DNA of 64,000 nt from Sporocytophaga sp. (GTDB lineage Bacteria; Bacteroidota; Bacteroidia; Cytophagales; Cytophagaceae), in contig JANQAB010000003.1 in the NCBI GenBank assembly GCA_024707265.1, forward strand, positions 930,001-994,000, written 5' to 3'. The translations under genes and the position numbers were made by a program. This document shows positions 1 to 9,332 of this stretch, piece after piece. Every line of letters begins with the position of its first letter. Position 1 is the stretch's first letter. The notes beneath the pieces were generated by a model. The model saw only the letters and a program-made list of their open reading frames with translations, searched no databases and had not been told where the DNA came from.

Positions 1-660
1 TTCCTGATCTGCATAAACATCCAGAAGGTCATCCATCAGCTGAAATGCCAGACCTATATTTTCTCCGAATTCTTTCAGCAACTCCAGGTCCTTTTCTTCC
101 GCACCACCAATAATTCCTCCAAGCTTAAGACTGAAACCAAGAAGGACGGCAGTTTTCTTACGAATCATATCCAGGTATGCCGGAATGGACACATTATCGG
201 CACCTTCGAAATTCATATCCAGCTGTTGGCCCTCGCAGACTTTAGCTGCACAATCATTGAATGCCCTGATTATTTCGCGAAGTTTTGAATCTTCTGATTC
301 CAACAAGAGATCATAAGCTCTCACAAGCATTACATCTCCGGAAAGTATTGCGGTATTAATATTCCACTTTTCGTGAACGGTAGGTTTTCCCCTTCTCAGA
401 GGTGCTTTATCCATAATATCATCATGCATCAAAGTGAAATTATGGAAATACTCTACAGCCATGGCCGGTTTGATAGCCATGTCCCACTCCTCTAAAAATA
501 AATTTGCGGCCATAAGCGTGAGCAATGGCCGCAATCTTTTCCCCCCAAGGGATATGATGTAGTTTATTGGTTCGTAAAGTTCAACGGGGGAATTACCCGG
601 ACTGTGTGCATTAAATGCAGCGTCAAGCTTATTTAAAGCTCTTTCTTGACTGAAAATCAT
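1..660 (-). CDS. polyprenyl (isoprenyl diphosphate) synthetase, C-terminus cut by window edge
   Basis: Trans-isoprenyl diphosphate synthase, which condenses isopentenyl diphosphate onto an allylic diphosphate for quinone, carotenoid or undecaprenyl precursors. The 220 residues present include the GGKRLRPLL segment (about 39-47), the first Asp-rich motif DDIMD at 80-84 preceded by MH, and the second motif DDLLD at 210-214. The frame is open to base 1, so roughly the last third is missing. The ATG overlaps the TGA of the RNase R gene by ATGA, so the two are translationally coupled. A short-chain (farnesyl or geranylgeranyl) product is plausible because Phe lies five residues before the first motif, but chain length is inference. 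Confidence 0.93.
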   Translation of the reverse strand, partial: MIFSQERALNKLDAAFNAHSPGNSPVELYEPINYIISLGGKRLRPLLTLMAANLFLEEWDMAIKPAMAVEYFHNFTLMHDDIMDKAPLRRGKPTVHEKWNINTAILSGDVMLVRAYDLLLESEDSKLREIIRAFNDCAAKVCEGQQLDMNFEGADNVSIPAYLDMIRKKTAVLLGFSLKLGGIIGGAEEKDLELLKEFGENIGLAFQLMDDLLDVYADQE

Positions 661-2806
661 TTTCCGGCAAATGCAAGATCTATACTTCGTTTTTCAAGGT
701 TGGTGTTCATCACCTTCACCTTTACATGATCTCCCAAAGTAAATATTTTTTTATTTCTTTTGCCTATTACTCTGTAATTTTCTGCATCAAGCTCATAAAA
801 ATCATCTTCCAGTTCACTCAGACGAATCATTCCTTCGCATTTCGTTTCAACAAGCTCTACAAACATTCCGAATTCTACCACTCCACTGATAATACCTTCA
901 AACTCCTGACCAATCATGGTTTCCATGAATTCTACCTGCTTATATTTAATGGAAGCTCTTTCCGCTTCTGCAGCTACCTTTTCCATGTCAGAAGAGTGCT
1001 CACAAAGATCCTCATAATAAGTCTTGTTCTCAGACTTGCCTCCATTGAGATAATGTTCCAGCAGACGATGTACCATTACATCAGGATATCTTCTGATCGG
1101 AGAAGTAAAATGGGTATAGTGCTTATATGCCAGACCGAAGTGTTTTTCCGGTTCCGTCGTGTATTTTGCTTTTGCCATAGATCTTATGGCTAAACTTTGC
1201 AACACGTTTTGTTCCGGAGTATTTTCAACGTCGGTTACCAGTTTATTTAATGCATTGGAAAGATCTTTATCTTTCAAATCCAGACTATGACCAAATTTCT
1301 TTGCAAAAATGGCAAGTGAATTAAGCTTTTCAGGATCCGGATGGTCGTGAATACGGTACACAAAGGTATTTTTCTCATCACCTTTCTTCATAAAGTAGAC
1401 ATATTCGGCTACTTTACGATTCGCAAGAAGCATCCAGTCTTCTATGAGCTTGTGTGCATCTTTTTCTGACCTTTGCATAAACACCCAAAGGTTTACCCTT
1501 ATCATCCAGTTTGAATCTTACTTCTACTGTCTCAAAAGCAATTGCTCCTTTTCTGAAACGCTCTGCTCTCATTATCTTGGCTAATTCATCAAGAGCAAAA
1601 ATTTCCTCTTTGAAATCACCATCTTTTCCCTCCAGAATTTCCTGAACTTCTTCATAGGCAAACCTTCTGTCGGAATGAATAATGGTTTTACCAAACCATT
1701 CATCCAGTATTTTCCCCTGATGGTTCATTTCAAAGACTGCCGAAAATGTCAACTTATCCTCATGAGGTCTTAAAGAACAGAGGTTATTGGAAAGTTTTTC
1801 CGGGAGCATCGGAACTACCCGATCTACAAGGTAAACAGAAGTAGCTCTTTTGTATGCTTCTTTTTCAAGCGGTGTTCCAGGCCTTACATAGTGTGTCACG
1901 TCAGCAATATGAACACCCACTTCCCAGTTTCCGTTTTCAAGTTTTCTTATAGAGAGCGCATCATCAAAGTCTTTTGCATCAACGGGGTCTATTGTAAAAG
2001 TAGTAATCGACCTAAAATCCCGTCTTTTTCTTTATTTCATCTTCTGGAATTTCGACAGGAATTCGGTCTGCATCCTTTTCAACAGTTTCAGGAAACTCCC
2101 ATGGAAGGCCGTATTCGGCCATTATAGAATGCATCTCAACATCATTTTCTCCTGCATTGCCCAATACCTCTATTACTTCACCAACAGGATTATGATTTTT
2201 ATCAGGCCACTCAACTATTCTCGCTACTACTTTCTGGCCTTCTTTGGCGTCTTTGATTTTATCTAAGGGAATAAAAATATCGTAGAAAATTTTTCTGCTG
2301 TTAGGAACAACGAAAGCAAAACGTGGAGATAATTCTATTTTTCCGACAAAATCGGTTCTCTTTCTTTCAAGTATTTCAACGACTTCCCCTTCCGGACTGC
2401 GACCTCTATCCCTCTTACCTTTCAGAAGTACTTTTACGATATCTCCGTCAAATGCGAATTTCAGATTATTCGCACTCACCCAGATATCTTCTTTAGAATC
2501 TTCTGAAATCACATAGGCAAATCGTTGATTGACATGATCTACTCGACCGACAATATGATCTCCGTCTGACTTATAATTGATTTTGTAGGTACCGCTCTGT
2601 GTTCTAGCTACCTGACCCGACCTGACGAGATTATCAAGTTCTGTGGCAAATTGACCTTTTACAGCCTGATCTTTTAAGCCTACTTTTTTTATAATCTCTT
2701 TAAAAGAATATGCTTTTGATTTTGCTCTGCTAAGCAAATTCAAAAGCTTGTCTTTTATATTATTTTCATGTCCTGGCTTATCCTTCTTATTTCTGCTTTT
2801 TGTCAT
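657..2806 (-). CDS. rnr: ribonuclease R, reading frame split by two 1-base insertions
   Basis: 3'-5' exoribonuclease of the RNB family, acting on structured RNA. Three consecutive frames together give about 715 residues, the usual family length: a Lys-rich N-terminus with a winged-helix segment, two cold-shock domains, the RNB core (motif DPVDAKDFDDA, then GVHIADVTHYVRPGT) and a C-terminal S1 domain near 620-705. The frame breaks in A5 runs of the coding strand at 2025-2029 and 1461-1465. Removing one A at each restores EIKKRRDFRSITTF and GVYAKVRKDAHKLIED. Uncorrected, the open segments are 2806-2012, 1920-1414 and 1505-657, none of which would be functional. Sequencing error is the likeliest cause; a true pseudogene is the alternative. 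Confidence 0.9.
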
Positions 2807-2817
2807 GACTATTGAGG

Positions 2818-3714
2818 TTACCGACCCTGACTCCTCTTCAACATAGCATTCCTGATGGCGGCAAGGTCTCCTTTTGGAATTGAATTTATCAATTTCTTTG
2901 TATATTCTGATTGAGGGTTGTTATATATTTCTTCAGCATATCCTATTTCTTCTATTTTACCTTTGTTCATTACCAGAATTCTGTCAGACATAAACTTCAC
3001 AACAGACAAGTCATGAGAGATAAAAATAGAGGTAAAGTTAAAATCCTCTTTAAGCTTATTTAATAAGTTAAGCACCTGAGCCTGAACCGAAACATCTAAT
3101 GCCGAAACAGATTCATCGCATATTATAAATTTAGGATTTAATGCTAAAGCACGGGCAATACATATCCTTTGTCTTTGTCCACCTGAAAACTCATGCGGAT
3201 ATCTTTCAAATTGCTTTGCACTTAAACTTACTGTTTCCAGAAGCTCTACTGCTCTCCTCCTCCTTTGGAAGTCACTCTCCAAAACTCCATTTACGCGCAT
3301 GGGCTCTATGATAGCCTCCCCAATGGTCATTCTTGGATTAAGCGAAGAATACGGATCCTGAAAAATGATCTGCATATCTTTGCGCAACTTTCTCATATCT
3401 TCCCCCTGAACATCTTTTATGCTCTTTCCTTCAAAATAAATGTCTCCGCCGGTTGGTTCTATTAATCTTAAAATTGTCCTTCCAAGTGTTGTTTTTCCAC
3501 AACCTGACTCCCCTACAAGTCCTAACGTTTCACCGGGATAAACATCAAATGAAACATTATCTACTGCTTTTACATAATCAGTAACTTTTCCAAATAACCC
3601 TTTAGAGATAGGAAAATAGGTCTGAAGGTCTTTAACCTTGAGGTGAGGTTCCTTTTTCTTCAGGTCATCCTGGCGATCTTTGATTTCGTCTTCGGAAACA
3701 AAGTTGTAAAGCAA
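2818..3714 (-). CDS. peptide/nickel-type ABC transporter ATPase, second (DppF/OppF-like) half
   Basis: ATP-binding component of a Dpp/Opp-type importer. It has Walker A GESGCGKT near residue 70, signature SGGQRQR, Walker B FIICDES and a C-terminal oligopeptide-ABC tail ([16 protein letters not shown]). The only start available in this frame is a TTG at 3714; there is no ATG upstream of the ABC domain. Removing one A from the A7 run at 3745-3751 joins this frame to the preceding ATPase without a stop. It is therefore probably the second half of one double-ATPase protein of about 609 residues, an arrangement I recall from Bacteroidota. No permease or binding-protein genes lie nearby, so the substrate is unknown. 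Confidence 0.85.
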   Translation of the reverse strand: MLYNFVSEDEIKDRQDDLKKKEPHLKVKDLQTYFPISKGLFGKVTDYVKAVDNVSFDVYPGETLGLVGESGCGKTTLGRTILRLIEPTGGDIYFEGKSIKDVQGEDMRKLRKDMQIIFQDPYSSLNPRMTIGEAIIEPMRVNGVLESDFQRRRRAVELLETVSLSAKQFERYPHEFSGGQRQRICIARALALNPKFIICDESVSALDVSVQAQVLNLLNKLKEDFNFTSIFISHDLSVVKFMSDRILVMNKGKIEEIGYAEEIYNNPQSEYTKKLINSIPKGDLAAIRNAMLKRSQGR

Positions 3715-3736
3715 GGCATGACCAACGGAAGAAAAC

Positions 3737-4649
3737 TTATGATCTTTTTTTCTCTACAATATTACCAGACTCATCCTTTTCCATAAAATCTGAAACCACG
3801 GGTAATACCCTTAATTTCATATTCAGTCTCGGGCGACAAGCCAGCAGACCTTTTGTATAAGGATGCTGAGGATTATTAAATATATCGTAAGTAGTGCCTG
3901 ACTCCACGACCTTTCCGTGATACATTACCATTACCCTGTCGGCAATTTCTGCTATTACACCAAGATCATGTGTAATGAAAATAATAGACATATCATTTTC
4001 GTCTCTGAGCTGACACATCAGCTCCAGAATTCTTGCCTGTACTGTAACATCCAGAGCAGTAGTAGGTTCATCTGCTATTAGCACCGATGGGTTACAGCTC
4101 ATGGCCATGGCAATCATTACCCTTTGTTTTTGTCCACCGGAAATCTGATGAGGGTAGGCGTTGAATATATCTTTGGGTCTTGGGAGTTTTGCCTTTTCAA
4201 AAAGCTCTATAGTTTTTTGTTTGGCTTCTGTCTTGGAAAGTTTTTGATGCAAAAGAATGGCTTCCATCACCTGATCTCCGCAGGTATATACCGGATTGAG
4301 AGATGTCATTGGTTCCTGAAAGATCATGGAAATATCATTCCCTCTTTCCTTCTGCATCTCTCGTTCGCTTATTTTCGTCAGATCAAGGATTCCTTTACTG
4401 GGGGAATTAAATAAAATATTTCCTCCCACAATTTGCCCCATAGGTTTGGGAACAAGCTGCATAATCGAAAGTGCTGTCACAGACTTTCCTGAGCCAGATT
4501 CACCAACAATGCCAAGAGTTTCCCCTCTTTTGAGTTGAAAACTAACATCATCTACAGCTTTTACTATATTATCTTCAGATTTAAAGTATGTCTTTAAATT
4601 TCGAACATCTAGCAAAAACTCATCTTTTTTTCCCTCCGTTAGCAGACAT
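3737..4649 (-). CDS. peptide/nickel-type ABC transporter ATPase, first (DppD/OppD-like) half
   Basis: ATP-binding component with Walker A GESGSGKS, signature SGGQKQR, Walker B VLIADEPT and the oligopeptide-ABC tail [16 protein letters not shown]. The uninterrupted frame begins at a TTG at 4615. An ATG at 4649 preceding SANGG joins it if one A is removed from the A7 run at 4625-4631, giving a normal start before [14 protein letters not shown]. At the other end the A7 run at 3745-3751 (VEKKRS then stop) becomes VEKKDHKF and reads into the second ATPase when one A is removed. I favour one fused double-ATPase gene spanning 2818-4649. Two separate genes remain possible. Confidence 0.82.
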
Positions 4650-4695
4650 CTGTGTAATATTCTGATCTCAAATAAATTAACCGAAACAAAAGAAA

Positions 4696-5421
4696 TTATT
4701 CATCAATTGCAAAACAAAATATTTTTTTTTCCCTGACCAGTTCAAGACAATGTAACTTCAGAAAAACCTGAGCAGTGACTAGCACATCTTTCTCACAATA
4801 AGTTCTGATGGCATCAAGTCCATCTTCCTTGTAGTAAGACACATTGACGTAACTTCCGTCCATCTGATCTTTACTTGTCGGGATATCGAATACAGTGGCT
4901 AATGTTTCCAGAGATGTATAATTCTTCCTATCTCCAAACTTCCACATTTCCAATGTATCATAGTGCAGGATCTCCCAAGGCTTTTTTCCTGATACGTTTA
5001 ATGCTTCAGGAATTGGGATAGCATTTATAAGCATTCTGCGACATAAATAAGGAATATCAAATTCCTTCCCGTTATGTGCGCATAGTCTTAGTTTTCTGGG
5101 ATCAAATCTTTCAAGCAGTCGTTTAAAATCTTCTAAAAGTTCTTTTTCATTGTGTCCCCAAAAAGATTTTATTTTAAGGGATAACTCCCCTTGCTGAAAA
5201 AAGAAAAAACCTACTGAAATAGTGATTACTTTTCCGAATTCGGAAAATATAGCCCCTTTTTCAAAGTAAAGTTCATCAGGTTCTTTCTGATCATCAATCA
5301 CCCCTGATTTTTTCGTCCAGAGATGCTGTAGCCTGTCACTAAGCTCATGATACGAGGCCGTACCTGTGACAGTTTCAATATCCAGGAATAAAATGTCCCC
5401 GGCATTTTTTAGTATGTCCAT
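4696..5421 (-). CDS. predicted 3'-5' exonuclease, DNA polymerase B exonuclease-like (DEDDy)
   Basis: 241-residue stand-alone exonuclease of the DNA_pol_B_exo2 type (ribonuclease H fold). The catalytic acidic residues are visible: D14 and E16 in FLDIETV, D122 in AHNGKEFDIPYL, D155 in LHYDTLEMW, and Y208...D212 in YCEKDV, which makes it DEDDy. It carries no polymerase domain and should degrade DNA or RNA 3' ends in the cytoplasm; the in vivo substrate is not known. It has a clear ATG at 5421 and lies upstream of the ABC ATPase gene on the same strand. No frame irregularities are seen. Confidence 0.85.
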   Translation of the reverse strand: MDILKNAGDILFLDIETVTGTASYHELSDRLQHLWTKKSGVIDDQKEPDELYFEKGAIFSEFGKVITISVGFFFFQQGELSLKIKSFWGHNEKELLEDFKRLLERFDPRKLRLCAHNGKEFDIPYLCRRMLINAIPIPEALNVSGKKPWEILHYDTLEMWKFGDRKNYTSLETLATVFDIPTSKDQMDGSYVNVSYYKEDGLDAIRTYCEKDVLVTAQVFLKLHCLELVREKKIFCFAIDE

Positions 5422-5495
5422 TTTAAAAAGCTGATTGTTTCCCTAAATTTTAGGGATAAAAATCCTTTTTCCAAATATATGCTGTAAATCAGGTA

Positions 5496-5897
5496 TCAGG
5501 TGTGTAAAATTCCCTGAAGCTCCAGTTGAGGAATAAACACCAGATTTTCTTCTATGATACTTTCCGGTACGAAAATAAATTTCTTATCGAAAATCTGATT
5601 ATTGACATAATAACTGATCCAGTATTCATTATATAAATGAAAAACAGCCGGATCTATCGGTTCAATTTTAAGTGTACCTTCAGATGGAAGCAGTTGAATA
5701 TGATGCCTTAATGTAGATGTAATCTGTTGATCTCCTTCCTTTGGGCCATACCCCTTTGAACGAATCGTTATGTCCTTTAAATCAAATTTATTTTCATTAA
5801 TCATGAAAACATTCCAACTATACTCTCCGCTTTCACCTTCTCTGACAACCGCAACGGAAACACCTTCTACCTGAGGGAATAAAATATCCTTTTTCAT
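5496..5897 (-). CDS. conserved hypothetical protein, 133 aa
   Basis: I do not recognise an experimentally defined family. The protein is a soluble-looking 133-residue beta-rich sequence without signal peptide or membrane segment: N-terminal KKDILFPQVEGVSVAVVRE, a central DITIRSKGYGPKEG and a C-terminal strand ending LVFIPQLELQGILHT. It resembles short Bacteroidota proteins that are sometimes mislabelled as a phenylalanyl-tRNA synthetase subunit; nothing here supports that label. It sits 12 bases downstream of lipB on the same strand, so it is probably co-transcribed with it. Confidence 0.75.
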   Translation of the reverse strand: MKKDILFPQVEGVSVAVVREGESGEYSWNVFMINENKFDLKDITIRSKGYGPKEGDQQITSTLRHHIQLLPSEGTLKIEPIDPAVFHLYNEYWISYYVNNQIFDKKFIFVPESIIEENLVFIPQLELQGILHT

Positions 5898-5909
5898 TGA
5901 TTTTGAAAT

Positions 5910-6632
5910 TTACTTCTGAACAATGGTCATTTCAAATAAAGCTGTAAGCTTTTCTTTCAAAATGGCTTCGACCTCTTCCATGTTTACTTTCTTTCCAATT
6001 TCTGCCTCAATTGAAGTAACGGCTTTGTCTGAAATACCACAAGGTACTATATTATTAAAATAATTTAAATCGGCATTCACATTCAGCGCAAATCCATGCA
6101 TGGCTACCCATCTGCTGGTTTTTACTCCTAAAGCGCAAATTTTTCGTCCTTTTTCAGGTGTTTCCGAATTGAGCCATACACCAGTCAGTCCATCAATTCG
6201 TCCTCCTGCAATACCAAATTCCGCAATAGTCTGAATAACTCCTTCTTCCAATAATCTCAGGTATTTGTGAATATCGGTAAAATAGTTTTCCATATCTATC
6301 ACCGGATAACCAACCAATTGCCCCGGACCATGATAGGTAATGTCACCACCTCTGTTGATATGGTAAAATTCAATCCCTTTCTTTTTAAGCTGATCTTCCT
6401 GAAGAAGCAAATGCCCCGCATCTCCGCTTTTTCCCAGAGTGTAAACATGGGGATGCTGACAAAACAACAGGTAATTGGGTGTAGGCTTTTGGTCTTCCGC
6501 AGGTAGTCCTCTGTTTGAAAGTTTAACAGATACAATTTCATCAAAAAGCTTAGTTTGATAGTCCCAGGCTTCTTTGTAACTGATAAGACCAAGATTTTCA
6601 AAAAAGACTTTTTTATTAATTACTTCATTCAC
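5910..6632 (-). CDS. lipB: lipoyl(octanoyl) transferase
   Basis: Transfers octanoate from acyl carrier protein to the lipoyl domains of 2-oxoacid dehydrogenases and GcvH, the first step of protein lipoylation. 240 residues, usual length. Visible motifs are RGGDITYHGPGQLVGYPV (94-111), the Lys of the KICALGVK segment (K164) and the catalytic Cys198 in VPCGISDKAVTSIE. A good Bacteroidota-type promoter lies 34 bases upstream of the start. It is divergent from yraN and is followed by a small hypothetical gene on the same strand. Confidence 0.95.
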   Translation of the reverse strand: MNEVINKKVFFENLGLISYKEAWDYQTKLFDEIVSVKLSNRGLPAEDQKPTPNYLLFCQHPHVYTLGKSGDAGHLLLQEDQLKKKGIEFYHINRGGDITYHGPGQLVGYPVIDMENYFTDIHKYLRLLEEGVIQTIAEFGIAGGRIDGLTGVWLNSETPEKGRKICALGVKTSRWVAMHGFALNVNADLNYFNNIVPCGISDKAVTSIEAEIGKKVNMEEVEAILKEKLTALFEMTIVQK

Positions 6633-6665
6633 AACTTTATAGCTTTACACCTGAATTTCAGGATA

Positions 6666-6697
6666 CAAAGATACTTCATTAACGCATTAACGACAAA
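6666..6697 (-). promoter_or_regulatory. candidate lipB promoter (TTTG - 20 nt - TATCTTTG)
   Basis: On the minus strand TATCTTTG (6673-6666) matches the Bacteroidota -7 element TAnnTTTG, and TTTG (6697-6694) lies 20 bases upstream as a -33 element. The lipB ATG is 34 bases downstream. The match is by eye to a known consensus. Confidence 0.5.
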
Positions 6698-6703
6698 AAG
6701 CTA

Positions 6704-7045
6704 ATGGGAAACAATGTAATTTCGGGGAAAAACGGGGAGGACATGGCAGGAAAATATCTGGAGACAAAAGGATATTCAGTACTCTTTCGAAACTACCGTT
6801 ATAAAAAACTTGAAATCGATATTATAGTCCGAAAGGATAATCTGCTGGTCTTTGTAGAGGTCAAAAAAAGAAAGAATTCAAAATTCGGTTTTCCGGAAGC
6901 TTCTGTCTCTGACAGAAAAGCTTCTCTGGTTATGACTGCCGCAGAGAACTTTATTTTTGAAAATGACTGGAAAGGTCCGATCAGATTTGATATTGTTGCG
7001 ATAACCGGACAAGAAATTGTCCACTTTGAAGACGCCTTTCATTAG
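6704..7045 (+). CDS. yraN: YraN family (UPF0102) endonuclease-like protein
   Basis: 113-residue protein of the UPF0102 family, a restriction-endonuclease-like fold of uncertain cellular role. The family pattern is clear: GEDMAGKYLETKGYSVLFRNYR (first 20 residues of it near 11-30), then E37-I-D39, and FVEVKKR with E52 and K54, the D/E-(D/E)xK nuclease signature. It starts at an ATG 71 bases from the divergent lipB start. Its TAG is followed within three bases by a perfect 28-bp inverted repeat that probably terminates transcription. Confidence 0.88.
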   Translation: MGNNVISGKNGEDMAGKYLETKGYSVLFRNYRYKKLEIDIIVRKDNLLVFVEVKKRKNSKFGFPEASVSDRKASLVMTAAENFIFENDWKGPIRFDIVAITGQEIVHFEDAFH

Positions 7046-7047
7046 CA

Positions 7048-7117
7048 GAGAACAGTAAACAGTAACAGTAAACAGGGGCTGTTATTTCTCTGTTTACTGT
7101 TACTGTTTACTGTTCTC
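7048..7117. repeat. perfect 28-bp inverted repeat built from ACAGTAA words; likely bidirectional terminator
   Basis: The left arm 7048-7075 and right arm 7090-7117 are exact reverse complements over 28 bases, with a 14-base loop. Each arm consists of short repeats of the words ACAGTAA and ACAGTAAAC. More copies of the right-arm words continue to about 7145. It lies between the convergent genes yraN and the MORN-like gene. Confidence 0.9.
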
Positions 7118-7127
7118 TGTTACTGAT

Positions 7128-8048
7128 TTACTGTTTCCTGTTTCTATTACTATTAGGAGGTCGTTGAGCCTGTTTCTTTCCGGAAGGATCCTTTCCACCT
7201 GTTTTGGTGACTGGGACTGCCTTTCCATTCTGGACAATCAAATTCCCTTCATTATCCCATTCAGTAAGTACATAAGGCTCAAACTGCTCTTCTTTGTATG
7301 GGCTCGCCGGATATTGGGTTTCTTTTCTGCGCTTGTTTTTGTCTGTAAAATATTCTACCCAGATCCCGACCTTAATACCATCTATATATTTTCCCTGAAC
7401 CAGGGTCCAGCCTTTTTCATTAAACAGACAATAAGTACCATTGAGCTGCTTATTAATTAGTGGCTTTACTTCTTTTACTTTTATCCTTTCGTTGTCAAAG
7501 TAAGTGATTTCTGATTCTTTCGGCCAGCCTTTGTAAAATTTGACTTTATCAATCAAGATATTATTCTTTCCATATCGTTCCCATCGTGCATGTTTTGTAC
7601 CCACATAAAAAACGCCGGATTCCACTACATCACCACCTATGGTTTTCTTATAGGGACCATGTAGAATTCTATAATTAAGAAGTTCCTTTTGATTAATGGA
7701 GGTAACTTTTAGTACCTTTCTTTTTCGGACATCAAAAACATAGTATTCCCCCACATAAGGATTAGGTTCTTTGTAGGTTTTCAGCAAGTGAAAAGTTTCT
7801 ATGGTAACCTGCTTTCCTCTTCCCACTTTTGTAAATCCTTTGCGGGTTTTTATTCCGTAGAAAACGTTTTTCTTCCTTTTCTTTTTCTTGGCTTTATTGG
7901 GAATACTATCAGCGGCAACCAATATATCCGGAATAGAATCAGTAGCGAACGAGTCAGACGAACCATCATTTTGTGCAAATGAAGGAGAGGCCAATCCCAT
8001 TAAAATAAAAAGCCATAAAGTATGCTTGCGGAAGTTAAAAAAAGCCAT
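7128..8048 (-). CDS. exported MORN-repeat-like hypothetical protein
   Basis: 306 residues with an N-terminal signal peptide (hydrophobic LWLFILMGLASPSFA) followed by a Ser/Asp-rich linker and a Lys-rich KAKKKKRKK stretch. The body has repeated tyrosine/glycine strands such as GVFYVGTKHARWERYG, LNGTYCLFNEKGW and GKYIDGIKVGIWVEYF, which look like degenerate MORN repeats of the YwqK-like kind. This suggests an envelope-located binding or scaffold protein; no catalytic motif is visible. The C-terminus is basic and Gln/Asn-rich. It is convergent with yraN across the 28-bp inverted repeat. Confidence 0.75.
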   Translation of the reverse strand: MAFFNFRKHTLWLFILMGLASPSFAQNDGSSDSFATDSIPDILVAADSIPNKAKKKKRKKNVFYGIKTRKGFTKVGRGKQVTIETFHLLKTYKEPNPYVGEYYVFDVRKRKVLKVTSINQKELLNYRILHGPYKKTIGGDVVESGVFYVGTKHARWERYGKNNILIDKVKFYKGWPKESEITYFDNERIKVKEVKPLINKQLNGTYCLFNEKGWTLVQGKYIDGIKVGIWVEYFTDKNKRRKETQYPASPYKEEQFEPYVLTEWDNEGNLIVQNGKAVPVTKTGGKDPSGKKQAQRPPNSNRNRKQ

Positions 8049-8165
8049 TCCAGTTTATTTTCTACCCGTTAGAAACGTTTGATGAGCAAAAATAATATAT
8101 CAAAACAAAAATTCATTCTGCAGACTGATCTTCCCGGTTAAATAAAATTTTGTTTACAAAGTCAA

Positions 8166-8849
8166 TTAATTGCTATCCTTCAACTCTTTGATGAGTTGCT
8201 CCTCTTCAAATTTGTGAGGAATAGTTACATCGAAATAAAGTTTTTCCAACTTTTGTTTATTCTTTCCCAGAATCCAGACATCAAAAAAGCGGTTGTCTTT
8301 GAGGATGGTCTGCCTCTCTATAATCTTAAACCCAAGAGCACTCAGCACCTCTATTTCATCCCCAAAGAAAATAACCTGATAAGCTGTTTCCGGAGATTTA
8401 CCATCACCAGAGGAAAGTACCGCTTTAAGTAAAACATTGTATTTGCTTCTTGCAATCACTTCTTCCTTTTTAGCTAAAGATCTTAAAGCATAAGATTTTT
8501 CAAAAAGAACGGTCAGATTAGTCGGCACTGAATGATAAATGCTATCTGCCAGATCGATCACATTATCGAATTGCTTTGCATAATTCAAATCCTTCAATCT
8601 CTTCTCAAGGTCATCCATTTCAAAAGGAAAGTAGTTTTCCCGAAATGCAAAACCATAATAAAGGTATTTAAAATCTTCCTTCTTTAAAGTTGTATCCAGG
8701 GAATTAAACCTTTTGAGCAATAGAGGATAGAAAAATCTGCTTTCCGGATTTTTTACAGCCCGCTCAATATCCTTTATATCAATCTGTTGTCCTTGAATGG
8801 ATAAAACACCAAACAATAGCAACAAACAAATGACAAAAGCTGATTTCAT
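8166..8849 (-). CDS. DUF4919-like secreted protein
   Basis: 227 residues with a cleavable signal peptide (FVICLLLLFGVLSIQGQ). The mature part resembles DUF4919 proteins of Bacteroidota: an N-terminal segment with YPLLLKRF and YLYYGFAFRENYFP, a helical middle (LYAKQF-like repeats around YAKQFDNVIDLADSIYH) and a C-terminal GFKIIERQTILKDNRFFDVW segment. Function is unknown. It begins 3 bases after gldH ends and is probably in the same operon as ricT and gldH. Confidence 0.75.
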   Translation of the reverse strand: MKSAFVICLLLLFGVLSIQGQQIDIKDIERAVKNPESRFFYPLLLKRFNSLDTTLKKEDFKYLYYGFAFRENYFPFEMDDLEKRLKDLNYAKQFDNVIDLADSIYHSVPTNLTVLFEKSYALRSLAKKEEVIARSKYNVLLKAVLSSGDGKSPETAYQVIFFGDEIEVLSALGFKIIERQTILKDNRFFDVWILGKNKQKLEKLYFDVTIPHKFEEEQLIKELKDSN

Positions 8850-8852
8850 GTA

Positions 8853-9332
8853 TTAAGCTCCGGCTTTTTCTACTCTTAATCCAAATGAATAAATGTGAGG
8901 AAGAGGATTTTGTCTCATGTATTGCCTTACTTTCAATTTGTATTTTCCTGAATAAGGGAAAATATAGCTAGGTAATGCTAATACTCTAAAATCATAAACT
9001 CCTCCTACTCCTTTACCAAAAGGTTTTCCGGTTTTGGAATCCATCAGATCCATTCCCTGAAGCTTTTGATTTAGCTCCCTGCCAGCAGAATCCAATAAAT
9101 TGTATTTTACATAGAGATTATAAAAAGGAAAATCAACGGAATACCTCACATTATACAACACATTGTACATTTGTCTGTGATCCGGCACCTCAAAATCAAA
9201 AACAAGCTCCTTGTTCTCATCCCACTTATTATCAGGCAAATCGAAATTCTGTTCGTATATTCTCGATTTATCGCAGGAGCTTAAAATAAATAAAATCAGG
9301 ACTATAAAAGTCGAAATTCTGTTTTTCGTCAT
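8853..9332 (-). CDS. gldH: gliding motility lipoprotein GldH
   Basis: 159-residue lipoprotein with lipobox LSSC (Cys20) after a short hydrophobic leader. Features typical of GldH are YNVRYSVDFPFYNLYVKYNL in the first half and GGVYDFRVLALPSYIFPYSGKYK followed by a beta strand with RQNPLPHI (segment described in parts). GldH belongs to the set of Gld proteins needed for Bacteroidota gliding and T9SS-dependent secretion. Its ATG overlaps the TGA of ricT by four bases (9329-9332), showing translational coupling; the ricT-gldH order is common in the phylum. Confidence 0.85.
   Translation of the reverse strand: MTKNRISTFIVLILFILSSCDKSRIYEQNFDLPDNKWDENKELVFDFEVPDHRQMYNVLYNVRYSVDFPFYNLYVKYNLLDSAGRELNQKLQGMDLMDSKTGKPFGKGVGGVYDFRVLALPSYIFPYSGKYKLKVRQYMRQNPLPHIYSFGLRVEKAGA

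Noticed and set aside
657-2806. Programmed ribosomal frameshifting in rnr
   Set aside because: The breaks need skipping of one base (+1) at A5 runs without a rare codon or stop at the shift site, and the same event type appears in many unrelated genes; sequence error is simpler.
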